Shown here piece after piece: positions 12,288 through 24,122 of a DNA stretch of 64,000 nucleotides (position 1 is the stretch's first letter; each line of letters opens with the position of its first letter). The translations under genes were made by a program, and so were the position numbers. The stretch comes from Sialis fuliginosa (Eukaryota; Arthropoda; Insecta; Megaloptera; Sialidae): positions 2,763,001-2,827,000 of the forward strand of contig OY540817.1 of NCBI GenBank assembly GCA_961205875.1. The letters run 5' to 3'. The notes beneath the pieces are model-generated. The model was not told where the DNA came from and searched no databases. It worked only from the letters and a program-made list of their open reading frames with translations.

Positions 12288-12926
12288 GAGTGCGTTCACG
12301 ATGAAAGGAACAAATTCGTTTAAAATTCAGGTAATTCTTTTGTGGCAAAACGCTCGGACCCGTCGATTAGTATTTTTAGTTGCGGATTTTTTGACATAAG
12401 AAAATTGTATACAGGGTGTCTCAGGAAAAACATATGTAGTCATCATTGATTCTTTTAAATGGAACACCCTATATATTATACCATTTTTGAATTGTGCGAT
12501 AAATTCTGAACACTTTTTGTACAGCATATCATATCTCTAAAATCAGCGGTTCTCGGAATAATGACGTTTGAAAATTGACATTTTGAAATTTTGAATTAAA
12601 TTGAACAAAAACACTTTGAACATTTTTTTAAAAGCCAACAAAAATAACCTGGTATTGCAAAAAAAAAAAGAAAAAAAAGTTCAATGTTTTTTTTTTTGGC
12701 ATACCAGGATGTTTTTTTTGGCTTTTAAAAAATGTTCAAGGTGTTTTTGTTCCATTTAAAAAAATCAATGATGACTACATATGTTTTTCCTGAGACATCC
12801 TGTATACAATTTTCTTATGTCAAAAAATCCGCAACTAAAAATACTAATCGACGGGTCCGAACGTTTTTCCACAAAAGAATTACCTGAATTTTAAACGAAT
12901 TTGTTCCTTTCATCGTGAACGCACTG
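12288..12926. mobile_element. TA-flanked fold-back element
   Basis: Almost the whole 639 bp is palindromic. Arms run from GAGTGCGTTCACGATGAAAG at the left to CTTTCATCGTGAACGCACTG at the right, with poly-T-rich sequence in the centre (12650-12720). TA at 12286-12287 and 12927-12928. Internal copies of a cagggtgtctcagg / cctgagacatcctg motif suggest an older element inside it. Confidence 0.75.
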
Positions 12927-12944
12927 TATAATGTATATTACTAG

Positions 12945-13110
12945 CGCATTGGATCCGGTGCTACCCGGGGATCGGGATATACATTTAATCTGTAATCTAC
13001 TATATATAACGAAGTGCCCTGACTGATAATCATTTTTTAGACCATTTCCACTCATCGGAGAACCTTGAAATTTGGTATATATATTCCTTGGGGGTAAAAA
13101 ATAACAACTA
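12945..13110 (+). repeat. CTAGCGCATTGGA repeat fragment
   Basis: The motif ctagcgcattgga..ggtgctaccYgggg then tttaatctgtaat also occurs at 29812-29865 and, inverted, at 47046-47096. It is joined here to a tatataacgaagtgccctgactgat block common in insect repeats. Class not resolved. Confidence 0.45.
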
Positions 13111-14343
13111 GTGGGCCTTTTTTGAAAAAGTTTATAAATGGGGTGACAAGGGCCCCCCAATTTTTCAAAAAAAAAGTTAGAATTTTTTTATTATTTTTTT
13201 TATATTCCTTGGGTGATATAATGTAAGGTTCAAATTTCAGATTTAAAAAAAATGAAAAAAAAAGGAAAAAAAAAGTTTTGATGTAAAAAAGTATCAAAAC
13301 GAAAACCGATATTAGATTTTTTTAATTTTTTTCAAATACTTTGGTTAATTGGCAACCATGAACCCGTGACTGATTTTTGAAAAAGATATGTTAAAGAGGA
13401 GAAAATAAACAAAATACGTTTACATATAATGCGCTTTAAGCATTTACTAAATTAATTGCAAATGTCGTAACTATGGATACGTTATATTTTATTGATTATT
13501 TTTAAAAATTTTAAATGTCAGTGGCCATTTAAAATTTTGAAGTGAACAATAAAATATAACAAAAAAGAAATATAAAGAGCATAACGAACGAAAAAATATG
13601 CACAACTCTAATGTAATAAATAATTTAATTTTCATAAATAAATTTGACAAAAAAATTGAAGACAAATAATTACAGCATTCGGACACAATTCGACCAACAT
13701 TCGGCGATAGATATGTGTTCCCGGTACAAATAAAAATTAAGTAGGTATATAATGACATTTTTTAAATCTTAAGTCATTGAATTATCAATATTTTTACTTT
13801 CATAGTTATAGGTATTTTATTATATTTATTTGTAATCATAAATATCAGAAGAATTTATATAATTTCAAATTAACATTGTAATTTTAAATGATATTATTTT
13901 AATTGTTGTTTGAAACTGTATATCTGTCATCTTTACCCAATGTACTAACCTAAAATGTACATTTACAAAATTAAAACAAGATGTTGATTTATTGCAAATT
14001 GTTACGAAAGCTTCATTCAATTGACAAGACCTATATTTGATTGTAATTAATTAATTAATTGTACAAAGGGTGTACGAGTATCTACAAGAGCTAATAATGT
14101 ATTTATATAGACACATTGATGAATTTTTGAAAGACACGAGCAGAAAAACCAAAAATGAAATTATTTTTAATATTCATAAAATGTTCAAATCATGTAAGTA
14201 CATGATGTAATACAATACATGTACCAGAAGTCATAAAATAATTTTTTGTCGTTGTCATATCAGAAACAAATGTCATAATATGTATTTAGTATGCAATATA
14301 TTTTCATACGACAAGAGTTGAAAACGCATCGTAAACAAATATA
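13111..14343. other. Non-coding stretch
   Basis: AT-rich with poly-A and poly-T runs. No gene, inverted termini or array recognised. Confidence 0.4.
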
Positions 14344-14632
14344 CAGGTAATCCTCGACTTATAATTGTCTTTGTCTCTTTCTTACATGCACATATTACAT
14401 AAATGAAACAAACAGTTCCGGGAATTTCCCAAAAATGTAATTTATTATTATTTATGTAGATATTTTTGGGAACCCGCAACTGTTTGTTATGTATAGAAAA
14501 TGCGATTCGCTTCACATCAAGGAAAACGTCCAAAGCAAAAATATGTACATATTGTACGTGTTAACTTACAACTTATTCTATTTATGATCGATGTTTAGAA
14601 ACCTATCTCGGTTGTAAGTCGAGGAATACCTG
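14344..14632. mobile_element. pogo/Tigger-like MITE
   Basis: Termini CAGGTAATCCTCGACTTATAA and TTGTAAGTCGAGGAATACCTG flanked by TA (14342-14343 and 14633-14634). The CAGGTANTCCNCGACTTA end is the hallmark of pogo/Tigger elements. 289 bp, with inner inverted blocks (aacagttccgggaatttccc / gggaacccgcaactgtt). Confidence 0.75.
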
Positions 14633-15776
14633 TACTACGATATATAACGTATGTCTTATCAGTTTAAGCGTAAAAAATATCAAAGTTAATATTCAATGTT
14701 TTTAAATGCTGCGAGAAGTTCAAACATGCTTGACTGATTTAAATTTACTTTTTTCCTTATTTTATATATTACTTACAAAATAACCAAGACGTTCCATTAA
14801 AATTTCAGGATTTGTGAAGTGTTCTGTCGTAGGAAAAGTTTAGGAAGCACTGTTCTACATCATACTTCAATATCAACCAAATTGAGTTATTGAGGGTAAA
14901 AAATATATTGAAAAAACCTCATAGAGAAACCATATTTAGTTTGTGCAATAAAGTTTTAACAGGTACGATTTTTCTAAAATATCTTAAAACTAATAAAATT
15001 AAAATTGATAAAAGCCCAGCTCTAATGAATAAATAAGAAAGCACTCCGTCACAGCACTATATTATTCCGTCGCGGGAAAGTACCTACCATATAGGCCAGT
15101 CAGGATCCACTCAGGGCTAGCTACGTCACTGGTTACGATACTATATTATTGTTGGTTACGATATTTCATAAAACAGATATCGGTGCTTAGAATACATTGT
15201 CTGGAGGAATACGATAAAAGTTTTAACAGATTTTTTAGCGGAAAAGAGAATTTTGTCGCTTATATATGAGATTTTTAGAATCGATAACTCAATTTCGCAA
15301 AAAGTGTATCTTACGATACTTTGCTTTGGAGGGGACGATATAGAAATAATTTAACCAGGTATGTTATAATTTAGGTATATAAAAACATAGTACCTAGCCA
15401 TGGAATACGGAATTTTATAATTTACGGTTTCAATATTTTATTTTATTAATTTAGGTTACTATGATTATGTCTCTTTAAAATATTTTGTCGAACAATTAAA
15501 TGATTTTTGACACATATTAACAATTAAATATTTTGAAATGCCTATATTGATTGAAAATTTAAATATGAAGAAACATTTCACTTCTATGAAAGGTAAAATA
15601 TCGAAATTAATTATTAGGTTTGGTGTAAATTTTTCGAAACACAATTTTTCGAATCACAATTTTTTGAATCAAAATTCTTCGAATGAACAATTTTTCGAAA
15701 AATTTAAGTTTTATTGTTCAAATTTTAATTAGTTAATAAAATATTAAGTAAAGTAATATTTGGACATTTTACGATA
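14633..15776. other. Non-coding stretch
   Basis: No gene recognised. At 15637-15703 a degenerate tandem of a cacaattttTcgaat-like unit gives an open but meaningless frame. Confidence 0.4.
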
Positions 15777-16731
15777 TCCATACTAATATTATAAATGCGA
15801 AAGTGTGTTTGTCTGTCTGTTTTCTGTTTGTTACCTTTTCACGGCTAAACCGCTTTACCGATTTTGATGAAATTTGGCAGTGAGATAGCTTGCATCCCGA
15901 GGACGGACATAGGCTATTTCGTATCTTAAAAATTCAACCTCTAAGAAATTGCAAGGGGGTGGAAATTTTTTATTTTTTTTTAGTAATTATTATTTTACCC
16001 CCCGATACATATGAAGGGTTGTAAGTGGTTTTATTCGATCCGGCGGGAAAAATACCACGGGGGCGTAGGTTTTAAGGGGGCAAAACAACCCTCTATCTCG
16101 CATAGGAGCCGAGATATTTACGATTTTGTATAATGAAAGAAAACTAAAAATAAGAAAAATTTTATATTTTACCCCCTGTCACATATGAAGAGTTGTAATT
16201 GATTACATTCGATCTGGCGGGCAAAAATACTACGGAAGAGGGATTATTAGGGGGACAAAACAACCCCTTATCTTACATAGGAGTCGCGACTTATATTATA
16301 AATGCGAAAGTGTATCTCTCAGTCTGTCTATTTGTTACCTGTTCACGACTAAACTGCTTTACCGATTTTGATGAAATTTGGCAGTGAGATAGCTTACATC
16401 CCGAGGACGGATTAAGGCTATTTCGTATCTCGAAAATTCAACCCCTAAGGAATTGCAAGGGAGAGGAAAATTTTTAATTTTTTTTAGTAATTAATATTTT
16501 ACCCGTTACATATGAAGGGTTGTAAGTGGTTTTATTCGATCCAGCGGGAAAAATACCACGGGGGCGGGGGTTTTAGGGCGGAAAAACCCCTCTATCTCGC
16601 ATAGGAGCCGACACATTTACGATTTTGTATAATTAAAGAAAACTAAAAATAAGATAAATTTAATATTTTACCCCCTGTCACATATGAAGGGTTTCGAAAT
16701 CCACGCGAGCGAAGTCGCGGGTAGCAGCTAG
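15777..16731 (+). mobile_element. Non-autonomous Helitron with internal duplication
   Basis: Starts TCCATACTAATATTATAAATG after an A, and ends with the hairpin CGCGA/TCGCG (16704-16719), 12 more bases and CTAG before a T: 5' TC, 3' CTRR and A/T insertion. About 440-500 bp of the body is present twice in tandem (from about 15787 and from about 16293), including taaatgcgaaagtgt, ccgattttgatgaaatttgg and the cgatcYggcgggaaaaatac block. No Rep/helicase coding. Confidence 0.8.
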
Positions 16732-17160
16732 TAAACCTATAAAACATTGTTCACTTATCGCTATTTGCGCAGCGCACGCGAAGATATTTTTCCGATGATT
16801 GTTTTTTCCTTGAAATTTACACAAAATATCCACAATTATACACCTAAACCTTCCTCGCGAAAAACTATCCATTAGTGAAAGTCGGAAAAAAATCCGTTCA
16901 GTAGTTATTGAGAAAATCGTGCACAGACAGACACGGCGAGGTACTTTGTTTTATACTATTTATAGGGCTATTCATAAACTACGTCACGTTTTTTATTCGA
17001 TTCACTGTCATCGACGAAGCGAAAATTGTCGTATGTTTTTTTAGTATTTATTAAGAAAGGGGTGAATGAAACTTATATCATTCGAAAGGTACTGTGCGAT
17101 ATACATACATAGATGTGCACAAAAAATCATGTGTGTATGTCGCCGTTAAGGAAGGTAAAA
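16732..17160 (+). repeat. Dispersed repeat block
   Basis: Part (aaacattgttcacttatcgct, gcgcagcgcacgcgaagata, ttgaaatttacacaaa) recurs at 29870-29970. An attcataaactacgtcacgtttttt end and the cgccgttaagg...aggtaaaat block (also near 3270 and 49530) follow. A mosaic of old repeats. Confidence 0.45.
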
Positions 17161-17348
17161 TATTGGTCGAATTTCGTCTATAGTTCATATTATTATTCAA
17201 TATATTTTGTAAAAACTGTTATTTTTATAATAAGTAGATACTTATTTATACATTATGTATATGAACGTTTTCACACCTAGATTAATTTTAATTTAACTGT
17301 ATTGATCCGCCAATGAACGTTTACGTGGTATATATGTACACTATGTAC

Positions 17349-17627
17349 TAGTGATGTAACGAATGTATGATTTTAAACATTCGCGAATGCGAATGCGAAT
17401 GCGAATACGAATATTAGCGTCCAACATTCGCAAATGGAAACATGGAAGTAAAAATAAATGTTGACTATTCCTAATTTCTTAAAAATAATTATTTAATATG
17501 GGTAATAGATAAAAAAATAATTTTTTTTATTATTATAAAAACAAGTAATATTTGCACTTTTTCTTGGGAATGCGAATGTTAAAAAATGTGCGAATATTTG
17601 CGAATGCGAATATTCGTTACATCACTA
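17349..17627. mobile_element. hAT-like MITE with perfect 8-bp TSD and GCGAAT hexamers
   Basis: Termini TAGTGATGTAACGAAT and ATTCGTTACATCACTA are exact inverted repeats, and CTATGTAC flanks both sides (17341-17348, 17628-17635). Subterminal GCGAAT hexamers are arrayed at the left (five, one varied) and recur inverted and direct at the right. Confidence 0.88.
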
Positions 17628-18159
17628 CTATGTACATATATAAGTATTAGTTGTATAAAATAATAATTTTTCAATATGTAAAATATATAAAATATTTTCA
17701 AGGCATACAAGCTATGTTTCCCTAGGTGCGTTCACAGTTTCAACTTTCTTTCTTCGAATTGGGATTTGCACACAGCCGCAGGTATTTGAAAAAATAGGAA
17801 TTGTCTCTTAGGTATACAATATTTACGTCATCCTTTTTATATACATACGAACTATTCAATAGCCAAACAAATTAGCTTTTCTTTTAATAAAATTCAAGTA
17901 GAAATAAAAATATATAACTCCTCTATAATATATAAAGAAGTAATGTAATATTTTATTGAATTAAACTCGAACATTTTTTTATGATCTAACTCCTAAAAAT
18001 AGCTCAAATCTTTTTGTCTAAAACAGTAGTTTCTTCAAACAGCTGACAAGACTGCCCCTCAAATTTTGTTATAGACAGATGTGACGTTTTTGATTTATTA
18101 AAATCTATTTTCAATTTTATTAATGTTTGATATTATAAAGTGAGATACGGATATTATTT

Positions 18160-18450
18160 CTTAGTTTCGAATATGGGTAAGAATTTTTTTTTGTTTCTGT
18201 TTTAATTTCGGATACTGATATGTTTGACTTAGTTTCGGATAAGGGTAGAGATATTTTTTTCTTGGTTTAGGATATGGATATTTTTTTGTTAGGTTCGGAG
18301 TAGGATTTTTTTTCGGTTTTGATACGAGTATGGATATTTTTTTCTTGGTTTCGTATTTAGATAGGGATACTTGATTTCGGATATTGGTTTTTATTATTTA
18401 GTATTTATTTTTGTCTGCAGTTTGTTAATTATTTCAGATACGGTTTCGGA
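18160..18450 (+). repeat. Degenerate GGTTTCGGATAYGGATATTTTTT minisatellite
   Basis: Loose repeats of a unit close to tttcggatatggatatttttttcttgg, about 30 bp, with many substitutions. Confidence 0.55.
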
Positions 18451-19558
18451 TTCGGATGTGAAAATATTATATGGAGCTCCATAAAATCCCTAATACACAC
18501 TTATTGTTAGTGTGTAACCATAAGTGATTTGAATTCATGCTAATTAGTATTTTGTGAACACCTGACAATAGCTACATGGACCCCCCCAGTTTAAGAATCG
18601 CTCATATATACGTACAATTAGTAATTAATTATTATCAGTGTTATTGATAAAATTGCTCCAATTATGTTTTCTACGTAAAAAATATTAATAATTTCGTGTA
18701 AAAATGTATAATTATTCGTTCTACAGAAACTGCTATTATTTATATAACGCTGTTATTATAATTGAAAATAGTCGCTCATTTAACATGTACAACTGATTAC
18801 TTAGTTTTTGTAACATGTTATTATATCAGAACAAATTCACAATCAGTTTGTTTTTTCTGTTGATTACAGAAATATTGGAATTGCTCATTTCGTTGTTTAT
18901 AGGTACAGGAAAATGATCAGTAAAAAATGTAGTTACTTATATTTTTTTAATTTGACTTTTTTTAAATTTAATTTTTTTTTTTTTGGTCACGTAAATTTAA
19001 ATTTCAAATTTTATTAAATAAAAAGTTTGAAAGATAGGTAAATAAAAACTTGGAGACCTTTTTTTTTTTAGTCGCCCTACTAATTTTTTGTCTCCTTATT
19101 TTTTTTTAATATTCTATATTAAACTAAAAGAAACTAAAGAATCTACCGCCCCTCTCTGCCTGCCGCCCTAGGCCATGGCCCCCGTGGCCCCATGGTAAAT
19201 ACGCCACTGCGAAGCGGAATGTTATTAATGCACCTTCCTCTCATAAAATTTTTTTTCGTCGTCACTTCAATTTTGGCATCCCCAAAAACGAACTTTTGTG
19301 TTTCTCTTTTTTTATTGCAAATGATGTTATTTAAACATTTTGAGTTTTATTTCGCATCATACAAAAACTGAAAGACATCTATAATTAAATAAAGTGCTGT
19401 GACCACCACACAACTTTTTTTTATACATTATTATACTTGACAACTATTATTATTATACAGACATAGTTAGAGAACATTTTTAGATAATAATTTTCTTTAC
19501 AACTCTATTAAAAAATTAATAAAACAAAAATTATATTCATTACAAATTTTATTTATAA
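18451..19558. other. Non-coding stretch with a single hAT-like end
   Basis: The inverted terminus ...accatggnaaatacgccactg at 19186-19209 reads outward as CAGTGGCGTATTTACCATGG, a common hAT-type end. I could not find its partner. Otherwise nothing gene-like. Confidence 0.4.
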
Positions 19559-21270
19559 CGGGTTCCGTACCTCAAAATGAAAAAACAAGACCCTTATAGG
19601 ATCACTTTTTGTCCGTCTGTCTGTCTGTTTGTCCAGCAATATCCTTTTTTCAGGAACAATTAGAGATACTAAGTTGAAATTAATAGCAAATACCTACTAA
19701 AGTTTAAAGCCTCACAATATTGTAAAAAAATCAAGATTTCTAATTAAATGCAATGAAACGACACGGCGTATTTTGATACTGACAGACTGACTCACTGATT
19801 CTCAAAACCTATAGGCTAGGGTCGAACGGGGTAAATATGAAACACCAAAAAAATGGGGTAAAAGTGAAACAAGCTTGCAACTAAAAAACTAATTTTTTTA
19901 TAGGAGAATTATAAAAACTGACATCGTCATTAAAGGTTTGTTAAAGCGCCCTGAAAATATGAATCGTCTAGTAAGTGATGTGTCACACCTACAGATTTAC
20001 CTGTTAGTCAATGTCAAAACGTGTGAATTAAATTTTAATTCTTTGCACATAACTTTCTATATAGCTCAGATATTAATTAAAGTTACAAATTCACATTGAT
20101 ATGCTACAAAGAAGATAAATCAAAGTTGTCTTTGTAGCTTTTCTTTTAATTTTTCGAGAAATATTTTCCATTAGAGACCTGTTTCACTTTTTCCCAAATT
20201 AGAGGTTAAAAATGAAACACACTTTTTTCATTTTTAAAGTCCGTGTTGTATCATACAATTCAAATGACGTAAGTATTTAGAATGGTTATTCATAAGCGCA
20301 TCTAGTAGAAAAAGTTAAAGTATGAATTTGTATCGTTAACTGTCAAAAAACATGAAAGATGTATTTTGTTTCACTTTTACCCTAGTTGACCCTACTTCCC
20401 GTTGACTTAGAATCATGAAATTTGGCACGAAGGAAAATCTCACAGTACAAATAAAAGAATAATTCCGAAAATCACTAATTTCTAATTATAATACAAATAA
20501 AACGGCCAAGTGCGTGTTGGGCACGCACATGATAGGTTTCCGTAGTCATTACGATTTATAAACAAGTTATTTCAATGGACGCTCTGATAACGACATTTAA
20601 ATGCAAATATATCGTGACTGAAGGGTTAAAATCAAAAGGTCATAAAACATTTTTTGTTGCATTTTAGGAGACCTATCTAAAGATACCCCACTCAATGGGG
20701 TAAGTGAAAAAAAATTTGAAAACAATTTTCAGTCTATGGGAGGGAGTCGAAAATAATTTTGACAGTGTTCGTTATAATTTTCAGTGAAAGTACTAATTAA
20801 AAGCTACATTCTAAATTTTTTTCAGATTTTTTGAATAGATAGTTTAGAAATTAGGGTGGTGGGGACGCTCTGATAACGACATTTAAATGCAAATAGATCA
20901 TGACTGAAGGGTTAAAATCAAAAGTTTATTTAACATTTTTCGTTGCATTTTGGGGGACCTATCTAATGACATGTGAGTTCACTTTTCAGTCTATTGACAG
21001 TGTTCGTTATAATTTTCAGTGGAAGTACTAATTAAAAGCTACATTCTAAAGACTTAATAGATTAAGTGAAAATTTTTTTTTGAAAATACTTTTCAGTCTA
21101 TGGAAAGGGGGTCCAAAAATTTGTTTTTTCAAAAATATTATCATTTCTGTTTTTGGGTTATCAGTCTTCGTCCTTATACCAAATTTCATCTTAATCGGCT
21201 TAAAATTTTTGAGGACGGACAGACGGACATAGCGAAACTATAAGGTTTCCTAGTTTTCTACGGAAACCTA
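19559..21270 (+). repeat. Composite GGTTCCGTACC / GGAAACC dispersed repeat (family A)
   Basis: Opens with ggttccgtacctcaaaatga and a gtctgtctgtctg tract and ends ctagttttctacggaaacct. From 20501 it contains ggccaagtgcgtgttgggca, then modules with cagtgttcgttataattttc, aattaaaagctacattct and gataacgacatttaaatgca. The module occurs at least twice in tandem. Further copies: 26636-27422 (+), 22495-23270 (-), 27990-28170 (-), 44398-44815 (-), 46745-46920 (+), 47430-47950 (mostly -). Interrupted at 19819-20392 by another element. Confidence 0.65.
19819..20392. mobile_element. TA-flanked MITE nested in family A repeat
   Basis: Termini GGGTCGAACGGGGTAAA and TTTACCCTAGTTGACCC, TA on both sides (19817-19818, 20393-20394). 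Removing it with one TA rejoins the host repeat as cctataggctacttcccgtt. Inner inverted blocks repeat the GTAAAAGTGAAAC theme. Confidence 0.75.
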
Positions 21271-21889
21271 AAAATAGACGTATATTTTCCGTTAAACTGG
21301 TTACTATATTATGTTTTGTATTATATGTACAGTGTACTTTTCATGTAAAAACTTTGATGCTTTTATAAACAAACACTTACTATAAAAAAATGACAGATAA
21401 AAAACTGTACTATTACTATCAAATAAATAAAACGCTGAGAGATTTTTTGTCACTATGCCAGTCATGTCATTGAAAAGATAGCAACACTATGCCCGGTTAA
21501 GTAGGTGTATTATATAATGTTATGAACTGAAAATAAAATTTCTGCTTCGCTTGTTAAGTATGAATAATGCATTATCAGTTTAAATATTTTCGCAATGCGT
21601 CTTCTTGGCAATAAATACACGATTACTTTGTAGTTGTTATCTTCACTTTTTAGCAGTAAGTACTAAAGCATTTTAATTGCCAAACGCATGTCCAGTCACT
21701 GACCACTCATTGAATTGGCGCCAAAGCAAAAAGTAGGCATCGGATTAATTGTAACAAAAATATAGCAGTTTTTCAGCTTGGCGCAACATGCATGCAATTT
21801 ATGTTTAGGAAAGTGAGATAATTTTTTATATTATACCTGGTGTATTTATTTGCATGACTCTAACAAGAATTAATAAACTGCTATTTTTA

Positions 21890-22540
21890 ACCCTTTGAAC
21901 TCTGAGCTTCTGAGTAACAGGTCGGTATACCGGACATTCGGGTATATACAAGCACCGTGACCCGGGTTTATTATTAAATTTTTGAGATGTTATGAGGAAA
22001 ACAATGTTATTTTATATAACACTTATGTCCGGTATCTTAAAGGACCTAGCAAAGTTAGCTAGCAAGCACTTTCAACTGAGATATCAAACTTATATGACAG
22101 TTCTTTTGGAGTTTATTGATGACTTTGACAAGTTTCGCGCACGCGTTGAAGGTAAATACAAACGGTATTAAAACAGTGGTGATGTTATGAAAATTATTTT
22201 GTACGGTCAAATATGCTAACTGTGTTACAATTAGTTGAAGTGTCATTGCTCTAAATTCCATAACTAATCCATAGATACTAGTACAGAATTAATACCCCAT
22301 TTGAAAGTAATTGCTAGCTAGCAAATTTTGTTAGCTCCTTTATAATACCGGACATTAATTATTATAGAAACATGAATGTTATGAAAACATACAGTACAAT
22401 TAAAAAGATTATCAACAGAATTCAGCGGATGCAGAATGATCCAACAGTCTAGATCCAACCAGCAGTATGACCCTGAACTCCTGTGTAACAGGCCGGTATA
22501 CCAGCCACTCGGGTTCAAAGAGTTCAAGTTCCGTAGAAAA
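21890..22540. repeat. Repeat with paired GTAACAGGYCGGTATACC blocks
   Basis: The block taacaggtcggtatacc at 21916 recurs in the same orientation at 22483. The outer ends cctttgaactc (left) and caaagagttcaag (right) are inverted. A 331-bp MITE (22025-22355) sits between them. Boundaries uncertain. Confidence 0.45.
22025..22355. mobile_element. MITE family D, copy 1
   Basis: Termini ATGTCCGGTAT(C)TTAAAGGA and TCCTTTATAATACCGGACAT. Related copies lie at 47518-47807 (inverted) and 50236-50545 (direct), sharing ttccataactaatccatagat and atgaaaattattttgtacgg. Truncated ends of the same type are at 46977-47003 and 48837-48900. Confidence 0.7.
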
Positions 22541-22561
22541 CTAGGAACCCTTATGTCATAG

Positions 22562-22931
22562 CAGGGGTTATTTTAGTGTGTAGTTGTAGCTTGTTTCTGC
22601 AGTTCTAAAAGTGAAATGTGTAGTTGTAAAAGTCTATTTGTGTATTTCAAAAAAAGTTAGAGCAAAATAAAGGTAGTTACATTTTAAAAACATAAATATA
22701 GTACAAAAAAGGCACATCTTGTTGAAAAAGTACAAGTAGAAAGCAAAAAATAAATAAATAAAAAAAGGTCATTGCAATTATATATACATAGATAAATATA
22801 GTTGAAAAGCGAAAAAAATGTGCAGTTGTAAAAGTCAATTTGTGTAGTTGAAAATTATAAATGTAACTGTAAATGTCGAACAAAAAAAAGGGAAAATGTG
22901 CAGTCGTCAAATTTTCTTTAAATAACCCCTG
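22562..22931. mobile_element. hAT-like MITE with perfect 8-bp TSD, nested in family A repeat
   Basis: Termini CAGGGGTTATTT and AAATAACCCCTG, with TGTCATAG on both sides (22554-22561 and 22932-22939). The interior is built from gtgtagttgtaaaagt-like repeats. The flanks (gtagaaaactaggaaccc and the segment after 22940) are one minus-strand family A copy split by the insertion. Confidence 0.85.
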
Positions 22932-23355
22932 TGTCATAGCCCTCCCATTCTCTCATTTATATACCTATTAAGATTAAATTTAGTGTACGGACGTAGATTG
23001 ATGAACTAAAAACAGAAATAATGAGATTTAAAAAAACAAATTTTTGAATCCACCCATAGACTGAAAAGAGTATTCAAATGTTTTCACTTACCCTTGATGG
23101 TCTCCTAAAATGCAACAAATATGTTTTAGGGCCTTTTGAATTTAACCCTTCAGTCACAAAATATTTACTTTTAAAGTCGTTATCAGAGCGCTTATCGATG
23201 CAAAAAATCTATAAAAAAAATTCCAGAATGAAGCTTTTAATTAGTACGTCCAATTTTGTAATGATGCGATGATTTTCTGAGATAATATTTCATCATACTG
23301 TAAGTTGAAGTTAATACTTCTATCATTAAACTTGTTTGTAAATGATCATCCACAC

Positions 23356-23655
23356 CAGCGGTCACCAAACTACGGCCCGCGGGCCGAATCCGGCCCCCGA
23401 TTTTTATATATAAATATTTCTTATATATATTTGAGAAATATTAATTTTATACAATTTAATGATTTTATGTACACATATAATGCACATTTTATAAAATATT
23501 TTCATTATAAATTCCGATATAAACTCTATTTGTCTAAAAATGCACATGTAAATAAATGTTCTAATTGGATTCCAATAAGAATATTTTTCGTCCGGCCCCT
23601 CATGTTTATAAAAAATTCGATCCGGCCCGTTTCTCGAAAAGTTTGGTGACCCCTG
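23356..23655. mobile_element. hAT-like MITE with perfect 8-bp TSD
   Basis: Termini CAGCGGTCACCAAACTACGG and CGAAAAGTTTGGTGACCCCTG, with ATCCACAC on both sides (23348-23355, 23656-23663). GGCCCG-rich subterminal blocks occur at both ends (cggcccgcgggccgaatccgg; gatccggcccg). Overlapping open frames here are by-products of its AT-rich core. Confidence 0.88.
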
Positions 23656-24075
23656 ATCCACACTATAACGTGTAGTATAGACATGTATTTATCTTGTTTG
23701 TAAAAGTGGTGTTTATTATACAAAAAAATTAAGAGATAATTTAAAAAAAAGCAAAATAAAAAATTCCAATTTTCAAACAGTTATATTTCCGCGAAAATTA
23801 ATTAGATTTACGTGTTCCAAATCACATTCAAAATCATGCACTTTCTAATTTTTGAATAAAAATTTCAACAAATTTTATCATCTCTTTCCGTTCTTTGCCA
23901 AGGGTTAAAAGAGTTCAAAAAAATATCCCTTAATTTTTTATTAACGGATCAATTTTTTAAAGGATTATATAATCCTAAATCAAGTCAGTCAAGGTCGTAG
24001 TTAGGTAGTTGAGTTATAGCGCGTTATTTGAATTATTTTAAATTTTTTCATGTAAAAACCAATATGGATTAAAAA

Positions 24076-24122
24076 CAGGCGGCAGCCCGGATCTGGCCCG
24101 CGGGCCATAGTTTGCTGACCTC
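24076..24122 (-). mobile_element. Single hAT-like terminus
   Basis: Reads on the minus strand as CAGAGGTCAGCAAACTATGG then CCCGCGGGCC, similar to the end of 23356-23655 but not its partner. The opposite end was not found. It is followed by ctgaccatttattgaattgg, which also occurs at 21703 in the same orientation. Confidence 0.5.

Noticed and set aside
15538-15732. 64-residue frame with NFSKHNFSNHNF repeats
   Set aside because: Produced by a degenerate tandem DNA repeat; no gene context.
23305-23723. Overlapping 65-114-residue open frames on both strands
   Set aside because: They lie across the hAT MITE at 23356-23655 with its 8-bp duplications; composition is low-complexity and no family pattern is seen.
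24076-24122. Pairing of this terminus with 23356 as one larger hAT element
   Set aside because: 23356-23655 already has its own matching end and exact duplication, so the 24122 end belongs to a different, incomplete element.
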